A stretch of DNA of 64,000 bases from Salinarimonas sp. Its GTDB lineage: Bacteria > Pseudomonadota > Alphaproteobacteria > Rhizobiales > Beijerinckiaceae. Each line of letters opens with the position of its first letter. The stretch's first letter is position 1. Location: contig NZ_CP157794.1 of the NCBI RefSeq assembly GCF_040111675.1, forward strand, positions 3,679,501-3,743,500, read 5' to 3'. The notes beneath the pieces are model-generated. The model had not been told where the DNA came from and ran no database searches. It worked only from the letters and a program-made list of their open reading frames with translations. Both the position numbers and the translations under genes were made by a program. Below, piece by piece: positions 42,399-51,484 of this stretch.

Positions 42399-44579
42399 AT
42401 GAGCGGGGGCATTCTCAGGCCGGGCGAGACGGCGTGGACGATCGCGCGGGCCGAGAGGGCCGTGGCGCTGATCGACGCGGCAGCCGCCTTCGGCGCCATG
42501 CGCGCCGCGATGCTGAAGGCGCGCCGGCGCATCCTCGTCGTCGGCTGGGACATCGACAGCCGCACGCCCCTCGTCGGCGAGGCGTACGAGCCCGCCGACG
42601 GGCTGCCGCGGGCGCTCGGGCCCTTCCTCACGGCGCTGGTCGAGCGCCGCCCGAAGCTGAAGATCGACCTGCTGCTCTGGGACTACGCCCTGCTCTACGG
42701 CTTCGAGCGCGAGCTCCTGCCGGAGGTGAGGCTCGACTGGTCGACGCCGCGCCAGATCCGCGCCCGGCTCGACGACGTGCTGCCGATCGGGGCGAGCCAT
42801 CACCAGAAGCTCGTCGTCGTCGACGGCGCGCTCGCCTTCTGCGGCGGGCTCGACCTCGCCATCCGCCGCTGGGACACGCGCGCGCACGCTCTCGACGACG
42901 ACCGCCGGCGCGACCCCGACGGCGCGCCCTACAGGCCCTTCCACGACGCGCAGATGATGGTCGACGGCGAGGCGGCCGGCGCTCTCGCCGCGCTCGCCGA
43001 GGCGCGCTGGCGCCAGGCGGAGGGCGGCTACGCGGCGGCGCCGAAGCTGCCCAAGGCGGTGGCGCCCGAGCGTCGCCGCCGTGCGCCGCCGAACGAGCCC
43101 GACCTCTGGCCGGAGGGCCTGGAGCCGGACTTCCGGGGCGTGGCCGTCGGCATCGCCCGCACCCGCCCCGCCTTCGCCGGCGCGCCGGCGATCCGGGAGG
43201 TCGAGGCCTTGTACGTCGCCTCCGTCGCGGCCGCCGAGCGGACGATCTACGTCGAGAACCAGTTCCTCACCCGCGACAGCGTGGTGCGGGCGCTCATCCG
43301 CCGCCTGGCCGAGGTTCCCGCGCTGGAGGTGCTGATCGTCGCGCCCAACGTGCACCAGAGCTGGCTCGAGGAGCACGCCATGAACGCCGGGCGCCGCCGC
43401 TTCATGGCGCTCATTCGCGACAGCGGCTTCGCGGACCGGGTGCGGCTCGCCTTCCCCGCCCTCCCCGACGATCCGACGGGAGAGGGCGTGATGGTCCACG
43501 CCAAGCTGATGATCGTCGACGATCGCCTGCTGCGCATCGGCTCCGCCAACCTCAACAACCGCTCCATGGGCCTCGACACCGAGTGCGATCTCGCCATCGA
43601 GGCCGGAACGGAGGCCGAGCGCGCCGCGATCCGCCGGATCCGCGACGGGCTGATCGCCGAGCATGCCGGCGTCTCGCCGGAGGAGGTCGCCGAGGCGATC
43701 GCGCGGGAGGGCTCGCTGTTTTCCGCGCTCGACACCCTGCCGAGCGAGGGCCGGCGGCTCGCGCCGATCGATCTCGGACCGACCGAAGACGGCGAGCTCG
43801 CCCGACGCATCGGCGAGCTCGCCGATCCCGAGCGGCCCATCGCGACGCCCGCCTTCGGCGCCGAGATGTTCGCCGGCCAGCCGGCGCAGCGGGCGCTGAC
43901 GCGGACGATGAAGCTCGTGCTGCTCGGCGCGGCGATCGTCGCGCTCGTGGCCTTGTGGCGCTTCACGCCCGTGTCGGACTACACCGATCCGTCCGCGCTG
44001 GTCGGGCGCCTGGAGGCGCTGGGCGCGGGCCCGCTCGCGCCGCTCGTCGTCATCGCCGCCTTCGTCCTGGGCGGGCTCGTCGTGTTTCCGGTCACCGTGC
44101 TCATCGCGGTGACCGGCATGATGTTCGCCCCCGGCCCCGCCCTCGCCATCGCCACTACCGGCGTCCTCCTCAGCGCCGGGGCGACGTATTTCGTCGGCCG
44201 CGCACTGGGGCGGAAGGCGCTGGAGAAGCGCATGGGCCGGCGCGCCCGCGACATCTCGAAGGCGCTCGCCGACCGCGGCGTGATCGCGGTGGCGGCCTTG
44301 CGCATGCTCCCCGTGGCGCCGTTCACGCTCGTCAACCTCGTCGTCGGCGCGAGCCGGATCGGGCTCGTGGACTACCTCGTCGGCACGGCGCTCGGCATGG
44401 CGCCGGGGCTCGTGATGCTGACCCTGCTCGGCACCCAGCTCGCCGAGGTGCTGACCTCGCCTGAGCCGGGCGAGCTCCTGCTGCTCGGCGTCGCCGTCGC
44501 AGGCTGGCTCGCCCTGTCGGTCGGGCTGCAGGTTCTCGTCTACCGCCTGAAGAAGCGGCGCAGACGCAAGGCGCAATGA
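42399..44579 (+). CDS. Phospholipase D-like / VTT (DedA) fusion protein
   Basis: 726 residues. The first part is a phospholipase D-family enzyme with two HKD motifs: SHHQKLVVVDGALAFCGG at about 138 and VHAKLMIVDDRLLRIGSANL at about 367. The second part (about 510-726) is a membrane domain of the VTT/SNARE-associated (DedA) type with FVLGGLVVFPVTVLIAVTGM and LRMLPVAPFTLVNLVVGASR. It could turn over phospholipids and move lipids across the inner membrane. The fusion recurs in this order, so it is not unique. The start at 42399 has GAGG five bases upstream. Confidence 0.87.
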   Translation: MSGGILRPGETAWTIARAERAVALIDAAAAFGAMRAAMLKARRRILVVGWDIDSRTPLVGEAYEPADGLPRALGPFLTALVERRPKLKIDLLLWDYALLYGFERELLPEVRLDWSTPRQIRARLDDVLPIGASHHQKLVVVDGALAFCGGLDLAIRRWDTRAHALDDDRRRDPDGAPYRPFHDAQMMVDGEAAGALAALAEARWRQAEGGYAAAPKLPKAVAPERRRRAPPNEPDLWPEGLEPDFRGVAVGIARTRPAFAGAPAIREVEALYVASVAAAERTIYVENQFLTRDSVVRALIRRLAEVPALEVLIVAPNVHQSWLEEHAMNAGRRRFMALIRDSGFADRVRLAFPALPDDPTGEGVMVHAKLMIVDDRLLRIGSANLNNRSMGLDTECDLAIEAGTEAERAAIRRIRDGLIAEHAGVSPEEVAEAIAREGSLFSALDTLPSEGRRLAPIDLGPTEDGELARRIGELADPERPIATPAFGAEMFAGQPAQRALTRTMKLVLLGAAIVALVALWRFTPVSDYTDPSALVGRLEALGAGPLAPLVVIAAFVLGGLVVFPVTVLIAVTGMMFAPGPALAIATTGVLLSAGATYFVGRALGRKALEKRMGRRARDISKALADRGVIAVAALRMLPVAPFTLVNLVVGASRIGLVDYLVGTALGMAPGLVMLTLLGTQLAEVLTSPEPGELLLLGVAVAGWLALSVGLQVLVYRLKKRRRRKAQ

Positions 44580-44753
44580 TCGGCGGCAGCGCGCGTGCGC
44601 CGACGCCGATCCCGTCTGCCCGACGGCGACCATCCCCGCGCCCTGACGCCGCCCCGATCGGGTGGCTATAGGTGTCCTCCCGGGCTCGGCCGAGAGCCCG
44701 AGACGCGGCTCGATCGTTCGTTGACGAACAATGCAGCCGCGGTTGCACTGGAC

Positions 44754-44807
44754 GCACAACCCCGGTTGTGCTTCATTTTCGCCGGACGGCGACGTGGCTG
44801 CCGTCCG
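44754..44807. promoter_or_regulatory. Two tandem dyads before the small 44.9-kb gene
   Basis: GCACAACC-CC-GGTTGTGC (44754-44771) is a perfect 8-bp dyad suited to an operator. CGGACGGC/GCCGTCCG (44783-44807) is an 8-bp stem with a 9-base loop. Both lie in the 303-base gap 44580-44882, where I see no gene. TTGACG at 44721 is a possible -35 without a clear -10. Confidence 0.35.
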
Positions 44808-44882
44808 CAAAGCGGTCGACGACAAGACCGCCGCGGCGGCTTTGGCGAGCATGCACGACGCTCGCCGGGGAGGGAGAAAGTC

Positions 44883-45131
44883 ATGTCCAACACGCCTGAC
44901 GTCAATGCCGCACGCGGCGGGCTCGACCGGGACGGCCTGGAGACGCTGTTCCCGACGCTCGCCGACCGGCTCGACACGATCGCGACCGACATGCGCGAGG
45001 TCTTCCTGCTCAAGGCCTTCCTGCTGCTCGCGGACGCGCATGGCGACGTGCGCACCGCGGTCGCCTGTCTCGAGGAGGCGGCGACGAGCGGGCACGTGCC
45101 CGGGCGCGGCAGCGGCGACGACGCACTCTGA
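44883..45131 (+). CDS. Small hypothetical protein
   Basis: 82 residues, soluble, mostly helical: TLFPTLADRLDTIATDMREV is followed by FLLKAFLLLADAHGDVRTAV. No known family was recognised. A strong GGGAGGGAGAAAG precedes the ATG at 44883, which supports translation. The gene follows two dyad structures. Confidence 0.6.
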   Translation: MSNTPDVNAARGGLDRDGLETLFPTLADRLDTIATDMREVFLLKAFLLLADAHGDVRTAVACLEEAATSGHVPGRGSGDDAL

Positions 45132-45199
45132 CACGCTTGCTCCGCGGCCCGCGACGCCCCATCCTGGCCCCGCGCTCGACCGGACCGGGGGAGGATCGC

Positions 45200-46378
45200 A
45201 TGCGCCTGCCGCTCGCTCTCGCCGGATCGGCGGCTCTCGCCGCCGTGCTCGTCGCGCCCCTGGCGCCCGCTCGCGCCTTGCTTTCGGAGCGCACGCTCGG
45301 GCAGGACGAACTCTGGGTCGTGCTCGCGAGCCGCCGCGATCCGGCCGAGGCGATCGCCCTCGCCCGCGGCTTCGCCCCGCGATTCGAGGCGATCCACGTC
45401 GCGACCTCCTCCAACGGCTGGCACGCGGTCTACGGCGGCCCGGTCGCCGTCGGGGACGCGGACCGGACCGAGGCCGCGCTCCGCGCCGAGCCGGCGCTGC
45501 CGGACGACCTCTTCCTCTCCGACGGCTCGCGCTTCTCCCCGCCCTTCTACAGCCTCGACGCCCCCCGCCACGAGACGCTGCACTACGGCGGCGAGGCGCC
45601 GCTGAGCCTGCCTTTCGACGGCGCGACGCTGGTCCTTTCGAGCCGGCGGGACGCCTACGACCTCTACTACCCGGTGATCGAAGGCCGGGCCGACGGGGAG
45701 ACGCTGTTCTCGATGGACCTGAGCGACGCCGCCTCCTTCTCCCGCGGCGCCTTCGTGACGATCGCGCCCCTCGATCCGCGCGCGCCGGAGAACCGCCAGG
45801 TCGTCGTCGCGGCCTTCACCGGCGGGGCGCATTGCTGCGCGCTGACCCGGATCGCGACGCCGCTCGGCGGCGGCTGGGCGGTGGTCCCCGGCGCGATGCT
45901 CGACGGCGACCGGGGTTACGCGGTCGAGGATCTCGACGGCGACGGAATCCACGAGCTCGCCAGCGTCGACCAGAGCTTCCTCTACGCCTACGCACCCTAC
46001 GCCTTCTCCTTCGCGCCCCTCGTGATCGAGCGCTTCGCGGGCAAGAAGATCGTCGAGGTCACGGACGACCCGCGCTTCCGCCCGGCGCTCGAGGAGGATC
46101 TCGCCCGTCTGGAGGAGGCGGCCGAGGAGACCCCGAGCCTGTGGCGCGAGAACGGCTTTCTCGCCGCCTGGGTCGCCGCCAAGGCGCGGCTCGGCGACGT
46201 CGACGAGGCGTGGGCGCGCATGCTCGCGCGCTACGATCGCGGCGCCGACTGGCCGCTGACCGTCTGCGCCGCCGATCCGGCGCCGGACGGAGGCTGCCCG
46301 CCCGGCGCCGAGCGCCAGGCGAGCTTTCCGGAGGCGCTCGAGGCGCATTTGCGGGCACGGGGCTATGTCGACGGCTGA
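45200..46378 (+). CDS. Secreted hypothetical protein with a SPOR-like N-terminal part
   Basis: 392 residues. A signal peptide (LALAGSAALAAVLVAPLAPA) predicts export. The first mature segment (ELWVVLASRRDPAEAIALAR ... NGWHAVYGGPV) resembles a SPOR-like fold. The middle has TGGAHCCALTRIATPLGGGW and an FG-GAP-like VEDLDGDGIHELASVDQSFL. No enzyme motif was recognised. The start at 45200 has GGGGGAGG upstream. The next gene's start lies within its last codons, so the kinase is probably co-transcribed. Confidence 0.65.
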   Translation: MRLPLALAGSAALAAVLVAPLAPARALLSERTLGQDELWVVLASRRDPAEAIALARGFAPRFEAIHVATSSNGWHAVYGGPVAVGDADRTEAALRAEPALPDDLFLSDGSRFSPPFYSLDAPRHETLHYGGEAPLSLPFDGATLVLSSRRDAYDLYYPVIEGRADGETLFSMDLSDAASFSRGAFVTIAPLDPRAPENRQVVVAAFTGGAHCCALTRIATPLGGGWAVVPGAMLDGDRGYAVEDLDGDGIHELASVDQSFLYAYAPYAFSFAPLVIERFAGKKIVEVTDDPRFRPALEEDLARLEEAAEETPSLWRENGFLAAWVAAKARLGDVDEAWARMLARYDRGADWPLTVCAADPAPDGGCPPGAERQASFPEALEAHLRARGYVDG

Positions 46379-49300
46379 CGGGTCGCGCGGTCCGCGCGGA
46401 TCGGATAAGGTCCGCGCCGTGAACGTACGCGAGACCGAGACGGCGGCACCGGCGCCCTTGGGCGACCGCCCCCTCCTCGCGGGGGCGGCGCTCGCGCTCG
46501 CCTATTGGGCGACGGCGGTGCTCGGCCTGCAATGGGCCGCGGTCGGCGGCGCCGGCTCGCCGGTCTGGCCCGCCGCCGGCGTGGCGCTGGCGGGACTGAT
46601 CCTCGGCGGCGTGCGGCTGTGGCCGGCGATCGCGCTGGCGCGACTCGCGGCGGGGCTCACGGTCGGCACCACGCACGCCCTGCCGATCGAGATCCTGATC
46701 GCGCTCGGCAACGCCGCCTCCGCCGCCGTGCCGGCGCTCGTCCTCACCCGCTTCGTCGCCTTGGACCGCAAGCTCGCCGCGATGCCGGACGTGCTCGCGC
46801 TGGCCTTCGCGGCCGCGGCCGGCGCGCTGATCTCCGCCGGGGTCGGGACCGGCGCGCTGGCGCTGTCGACCGGGCTCGGGGCCGGTTTCGCCTTCACCAC
46901 CTTCGCCTTCTGGTGGTTCGGCGCCTTCGTCGGGACGATGACGCTCGCCCCCCTGATCCTCGCCTGGAGCGACGGCGACAGCCGGCGGCTCGAGCTGCGC
47001 GACTGGCTGCATCTCGCGACGATCGTCGCGGCGACGGCGCTCGTCTCCTATCTGCTGTTCCTGCTCGAGCCGGCCCCGCAGCTGCGCACCTGGGCGATCT
47101 ATCCGGTGCTGATCTGGGCCGCGCTCGCCTTCCAGGTCCGCGGCACGGCGCTCGCGCTCGTCATCGTCGCGGCCAGCGCCACGCTCGGGGCGACGCTCGG
47201 CCACGGGCCGTTCGCCGACATCGCCGCGACCACGCAGGGCCGGGTCGTCTTCGCCCAGCAATTCGCCGCGGCGACGATCCTGGTGACCCTCGTCCTCGCC
47301 GCGGTCGCCGACGAGCGCCGGGGCAAGGCGGCGCTCGCCCGCTCGGAGGCGCGGCTCAGGGCCGTGCTCGAGAGCACCACGGACAGCGTCATGGTGCTCG
47401 ACCGCGCCTGGCGCTTCGTCTACCTCAACGCCCGCGCGCAGGCGCAGATCGCCGAGGGACGCGACCTCATCGGACGCAACATCTGGGAGGTCTTTCCCGG
47501 GGCGGTCGGCGGCGACCTGTTCCGCGCCTACAGCGAGGCCATGGAGACCGGACGGCCCACCCGCGCCGAGCAGTACTACGCCCCTCTGGACACGCGCTTC
47601 GAGGCCAACGCCTATCCTTCGCCCGAGGGGCTGACGATCTTCTTCCGCGACGTCACCGCCGAGCGCCGGGCGGCGGCCTCGCTCGCCGAGAGCGAGGCGC
47701 GCCTGCGCGCCGTCGTGGAGCAGATGACGATCGGCGTCTCTGTGGCCCGGGCGCCCTCGGGGGAGCTCCTGTTCCACAACACGAGGGGCGAGGAGATCAT
47801 CGGGCACCGGCTGATTCCCTCGCGGGATTACGGCGGCTACGAGGCCTACGGCGCGCTGCACGAGGACGGCACGCCCTACGCGCCGGAGGACTACCCGATC
47901 GCGCGCGCGCTCCTCAGCGGGGAGGTCGTCGACCGCGAGCCCATGGCCTATCGCCGCGGGGACGGCACGCTCACCGATCTCGAGGTCTCCGCGGCGCCGA
48001 TCCGCGACGCGCAGGGCGCCATCGTGCTGGCGGTCTCGACCTTCGAGGACGTCTCCGAGCGCAAGCGCGCCGAGGAGGCGCTGCTCGCGAGCGAGGAGCG
48101 CCTGCGCCTGGCGCAGGTCGCCGGCGGCATCGTCACCTGGGAATGGCACATCCCGACGGGGGACGTGGTCTGGACCGGTCCGATGCACGCGCTGCTCGGG
48201 CTCGCGCCGGGACACCGCTCGCCGTCCTACAGCGCCTTCATCCAGGCGCTCCATCCCGACGATCGCGCCCTCGTGCAGCAGCGTCTCGACGGTGCGCTCG
48301 CCGGTCGCGCGCCCTTCGACATGGAGTTCCGGATCGTACGCCCCGACGGGGAGATCCGCTGGCTCGCGGGTCGCGGCGAGGTGCTGCGCGACGCCTCCGG
48401 CGAGCCCGTGCGCATGCGCGGCGTCAACTACGACGTGACCGAGCGCCGCGAGGCGCGCGATGCGCTGGCGCGGCTCAACGCCGACCTCGAGGCCCGCGTC
48501 GCCGAGGGCGCGGCGAAGCTCGTCCAGCTGCAGAAGATGGAGAGCCTCGGCCAGCTCACCGGCGGCATCGCGCACGACTTCAACAACCTGCTGATGGCGG
48601 TGCTGAGCGCGCTGACGCTGCTGAAGAAGCGCGTTCCGGACGACGCGCGCGCGCAGCGCCTCATCGCCAACGCGGTGCAGGGCGCGGAGCGCGGCGTCGC
48701 GCTGACGCAGCGCATGCTCGCCTTCGCCCGCAAGCAGGTGCTGGAGCCCCACGCGGTGGACGTGCCCGAGCTCGTCATCGGCATGACCGACCTGCTGCGC
48801 CGCTCGATCGGACCGCAGATCGCCATCGAGAACCGCTTCGAGGCCGGCGTCCCGAAGGCGCTCGTCGACGCGAACCAGCTGGAGCTCGCCCTCGTCAACC
48901 TCGCCGTCAACGCACGCGACGCCATGCCGGAGGGGGGCGCGCTCACCATCGCCGTCGATTCGGTCCGTCTCCCCGCGGAGGACGGTCGACACGCCGGCGG
49001 GTTCGTGCGCGTGCGCCTCAGCGATACCGGCGAAGGCATGGACCAGCGCACCCTCGAGCGGGCGATGGAGCCGTTCTTCACGACGAAGGGCGTCGGCAAG
49101 GGGACGGGGCTGGGCCTCGCCATGGTGCACGGGCTCGCCGAGCAGTCCGGCGGGCGTTTCCGGCTGTCGAGCGAAAGGGGCGCCGGCACCACGGCGGAGA
49201 TCCTCCTGCCCGTCGCGGACGCCGCGCGGCACGCCCCTGCGCCGGCGCGCGCGCCGGACCGCGGCGCCGCGCCGGCGGGGGACCGGCGGCGGCTGCGCAT

Positions 49301-49685
49301 CCTCGTCGTCGACGACGACGCGCTGGTGCTGATGGGAACGGCGACCATGCTCGAGGATCTCGGCCACGACGTGATCGAGGCGGGCTCGGGCGCCGAGGCG
49401 CTCGGGCGCCTCGAGGACGCCACCGCGATCGACCTCGTCCTCACCGACCAGGCGATGCCCGGCATGACCGGCCTCCAGCTCGCCGAGGCGATCCGCGCGC
49501 GCCGCCCTCGCCTGCCGATCGTGCTCGCGAGCGGCTATTCCGAGCTTCCACAGGACACGAGCGGCCTCGTCGACGCGCGGCTCTCCAAGCCCTTCGGGAC
49601 CGACGAGCTGGACGCGACGCTGGCGCGCGTCGTGCGGGCCTCGGGCGCGCCCTCGGGCACCGTCGTGCCGCTGCACGGGTCGTGA
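46365..49685 (+). CDS. Hybrid sensor histidine kinase (MASE1-PAS-PAS-PAS-HisKA-HATPase-REC)
   Basis: 1106 residues. The N-terminal MASE1-type membrane domain has about eight helices (20-320). Three PAS regions begin near 328 (ARLRAVLESTTDSVMVLD), 444 and 577, the last with a PAC-like LHPDDRALVQQRL. The HisKA site is MESLGQLTGGIAHDFNNLLM (His about 737), followed by the ATPase with NARDAMPEGG and GTGLGLAMVHG. A receiver domain from about 977 (RILVVDDDALVL) has the phospho-Asp in LVLTDQAMPG. The signal is unknown. The start may be ATG 46365, overlapping the previous gene by 14 bases, or GTG 46419. Confidence 0.9.
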   Translation: MSTADGSRGPRGSDKVRAVNVRETETAAPAPLGDRPLLAGAALALAYWATAVLGLQWAAVGGAGSPVWPAAGVALAGLILGGVRLWPAIALARLAAGLTVGTTHALPIEILIALGNAASAAVPALVLTRFVALDRKLAAMPDVLALAFAAAAGALISAGVGTGALALSTGLGAGFAFTTFAFWWFGAFVGTMTLAPLILAWSDGDSRRLELRDWLHLATIVAATALVSYLLFLLEPAPQLRTWAIYPVLIWAALAFQVRGTALALVIVAASATLGATLGHGPFADIAATTQGRVVFAQQFAAATILVTLVLAAVADERRGKAALARSEARLRAVLESTTDSVMVLDRAWRFVYLNARAQAQIAEGRDLIGRNIWEVFPGAVGGDLFRAYSEAMETGRPTRAEQYYAPLDTRFEANAYPSPEGLTIFFRDVTAERRAAASLAESEARLRAVVEQMTIGVSVARAPSGELLFHNTRGEEIIGHRLIPSRDYGGYEAYGALHEDGTPYAPEDYPIARALLSGEVVDREPMAYRRGDGTLTDLEVSAAPIRDAQGAIVLAVSTFEDVSERKRAEEALLASEERLRLAQVAGGIVTWEWHIPTGDVVWTGPMHALLGLAPGHRSPSYSAFIQALHPDDRALVQQRLDGALAGRAPFDMEFRIVRPDGEIRWLAGRGEVLRDASGEPVRMRGVNYDVTERREARDALARLNADLEARVAEGAAKLVQLQKMESLGQLTGGIAHDFNNLLMAVLSALTLLKKRVPDDARAQRLIANAVQGAERGVALTQRMLAFARKQVLEPHAVDVPELVIGMTDLLRRSIGPQIAIENRFEAGVPKALVDANQLELALVNLAVNARDAMPEGGALTIAVDSVRLPAEDGRHAGGFVRVRLSDTGEGMDQRTLERAMEPFFTTKGVGKGTGLGLAMVHGLAEQSGGRFRLSSERGAGTTAEILLPVADAARHAPAPARAPDRGAAPAGDRRRLRILVVDDDALVLMGTATMLEDLGHDVIEAGSGAEALGRLEDATAIDLVLTDQAMPGMTGLQLAEAIRARRPRLPIVLASGYSELPQDTSGLVDARLSKPFGTDELDATLARVVRASGAPSGTVVPLHGS

Positions 49686-49722
49686 CGGGCGCGCCACACC
49701 CGCCCGCTTCGCGAAAACGCGG

Positions 49723-49737
49723 TTAACCCATCCTCAA
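49723..49737. promoter_or_regulatory. CtrA-like half-conserved site before the SleB-type hydrolase gene
   Basis: TTAACCCATCCTCAA matches TTAA-N7-TTAA with one or two mismatches, about 65 bases before the start. Weak alone; it gains interest from similar sites before minC, flhA and cheY. Confidence 0.25.
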
Positions 49738-49802
49738 CCCGATCGCGCGACTCTGCCCCATGCCGACGACACGGCGCGTCGGCCCAAGTGGAGTGAGAAG
49801 CC

Positions 49803-51017
49803 GTGCGCATGCGCCGCCGCCCCCGCAAGTTCGTCCGGATGCGCTGGATCTGCGCGACCGTCGCCCCCTGGGCGCTCGGCGCGGGCATGCTCGTCTCCTT
49901 CACCGCCACCGCGGGCGTGAACATCGAGACCGGGCGCTCCATCGAGACCCCCTCCCCCGCCGCGCGCCTCACCGCCGAGGGCCTGCTCATCGCGCCCGTG
50001 GCGCCCGATCTCGCCGGGCGCCTCGCGCTGTCGCTCGAATCGAGCGCGGCGCGCTTCGCCCTCCCCCTGTCCGAGGCCGCGCCGGCGGGCGCCGCCCCGC
50101 GCCTCGGCGCGAAGGCGCCGGCGCCGGACCCCGCCCCCGACACCGCCCCCGCCCGCGTCAACCGCGCGGCCAAGGCCGATCCCGCGGGCGACGTGCGCCC
50201 CTCGCTCAGCCGCCTCGGCGGCGATCTCGCCGCGCCGGCGCTCTCGCTCGTCTCCGTCGATCCGGCGCGCCTGCCGGCCGAGCGGCTCGCCCACGGCGAG
50301 GCGATGCCGGTCCTCGTCACCACCGCCGGCGTGTTCGAGCGCCGGGAGGAGACCCGCACCGAGATCGCGACCGCCGCCCTCTCGCCTGTCGCGTCCGAGC
50401 AGGGCTCCACCGGCCGCGGCCTCGCCCGCGGCCTCGCCGACGCCCGCGAGGGCGCGACGCCCGGCGTCGCGCGCGCCGCGACCTTCGCCTCGACCACGCC
50501 GACCGCCCGTACCTGGGCGCCGGTCTCCGTCGCGGCCGCTCCCGTGTCGCTGCCGGCCGCGATCATGGCCGGCGCGCCGCGCTTCCTCGACCTCGTCGAT
50601 CCCGCCCATCTCGCGCGCGAGCGCCGCTGCCTCGAGCAGGCGGTCTATTTCGAGGCGCGCTCGGAGCCCGAGCAGGGGCAGGCCGCCGTCGCGCAGGTGG
50701 TGCTGAACCGGGTGAAGTCGGACCTCTACCCGGACACGATCTGCGGCGTGGTGTTCCAGAACAGCCACCGCCACCTCGCCTGCCAGTTCACCTTCACCTG
50801 CGAGGGCAAGTCGCTGCGGGTCACCGAGCCGGCGGCCTGGGAGCGGGCGAAGCGGATCGCGGCGGCGGTGCTGGAGGGCGAGACCTACCTCTTCGCGGTC
50901 GGCAACGCCACGCACTACCACGCCGACTACGTCCGCCCGCGCTGGGCGAGCCGCCTGCGCCACGCCGACACGATCGGCCGCCACATCTTCTACCAGCTGC
51001 GCCCCGGCCAGCGCTGA
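49803..51017 (+). CDS. Cell wall hydrolase, SleB (Hydrolase_2) domain
   Basis: 404 residues. One N-terminal hydrophobic segment (about 19-38) is a signal or anchor. A long, low-complexity Pro/Ala-rich region (50-260) leads to a C-terminal SleB-type domain (about 278-404) with CLEQAVYFEARSEPEQGQAA, VVLNRVKSDLYPDTICGVVF and ATHYHADYVRPRWA. SleB in spore formers cleaves cortex peptidoglycan; alphaproteobacterial homologues are probable periplasmic muramidases. The start is GTG 49803; ATG 49809 is an equal choice. Confidence 0.87.
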   Translation: MRMRRRPRKFVRMRWICATVAPWALGAGMLVSFTATAGVNIETGRSIETPSPAARLTAEGLLIAPVAPDLAGRLALSLESSAARFALPLSEAAPAGAAPRLGAKAPAPDPAPDTAPARVNRAAKADPAGDVRPSLSRLGGDLAAPALSLVSVDPARLPAERLAHGEAMPVLVTTAGVFERREETRTEIATAALSPVASEQGSTGRGLARGLADAREGATPGVARAATFASTTPTARTWAPVSVAAAPVSLPAAIMAGAPRFLDLVDPAHLARERRCLEQAVYFEARSEPEQGQAAVAQVVLNRVKSDLYPDTICGVVFQNSHRHLACQFTFTCEGKSLRVTEPAAWERAKRIAAAVLEGETYLFAVGNATHYHADYVRPRWASRLRHADTIGRHIFYQLRPGQR

Positions 51018-51117
51018 CCGCCGCCGCCACCCTCGTCCACAGGGAAGAGAGCCGCCGAGGGACCCGACGGCCGGGTTTCGCCGTTGCCTGAGCGGGGCCG
51101 AAAGAGCGGAGGTGCGG

Positions 51118-51357
51118 ATGAGATCCTGGGGCGACGTCAACAAGACCTTGAACGAGCGCGTGCGCGCGGGCGAGATCGCCTCGTTCCGCACCAACGGGGC
51201 CGAGGCGGCGCGGACCGGATCACTCGAGATCCGCATCGCCCCGGGCGACGGGATCGATCCCGAGGAGGCGCGGCGCACCGTGCTGCGCGAGCTCGCTCGC
51301 CTCGGCATCGTCGCCGAGGTCGTGGTCACGGACGGGGCGGACGGCTCCACCGTCTAG
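51118..51357 (+). CDS. Small hypothetical protein
   Basis: 79 residues of mixed alpha/beta character: MRSWGDVNKTLNERVRAGEI, then GSLEIRIAPGDGIDPEEARR and VLRELARLGIVAEVVVT. No family was recognised. GGAGG sits five bases before the ATG at 51118, which supports it over the in-frame GTG at 51112. Confidence 0.6.
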   Translation: MRSWGDVNKTLNERVRAGEIASFRTNGAEAARTGSLEIRIAPGDGIDPEEARRTVLRELARLGIVAEVVVTDGADGSTV

Positions 51358-51484
51358 AGCCGCGCGATGCGACGATGCGCGAGACCTCACGCGTGCTGAA
51401 TGTGCGCGCGAGACCGAAACAGCCCCTTGTCGCGGCGCCCCTCGCAAGGCTAGGGTTCGGTCGTCCGAAGCAGGAGGGCCGGCC

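Noticed and set aside
46059..49697. Very long minus-strand frame (about 1200 codons) opposite the sensor kinase
   Set aside because: Composition is Arg/Glu/His-rich shadow of the kinase gene, whose plus-strand product has every expected domain.
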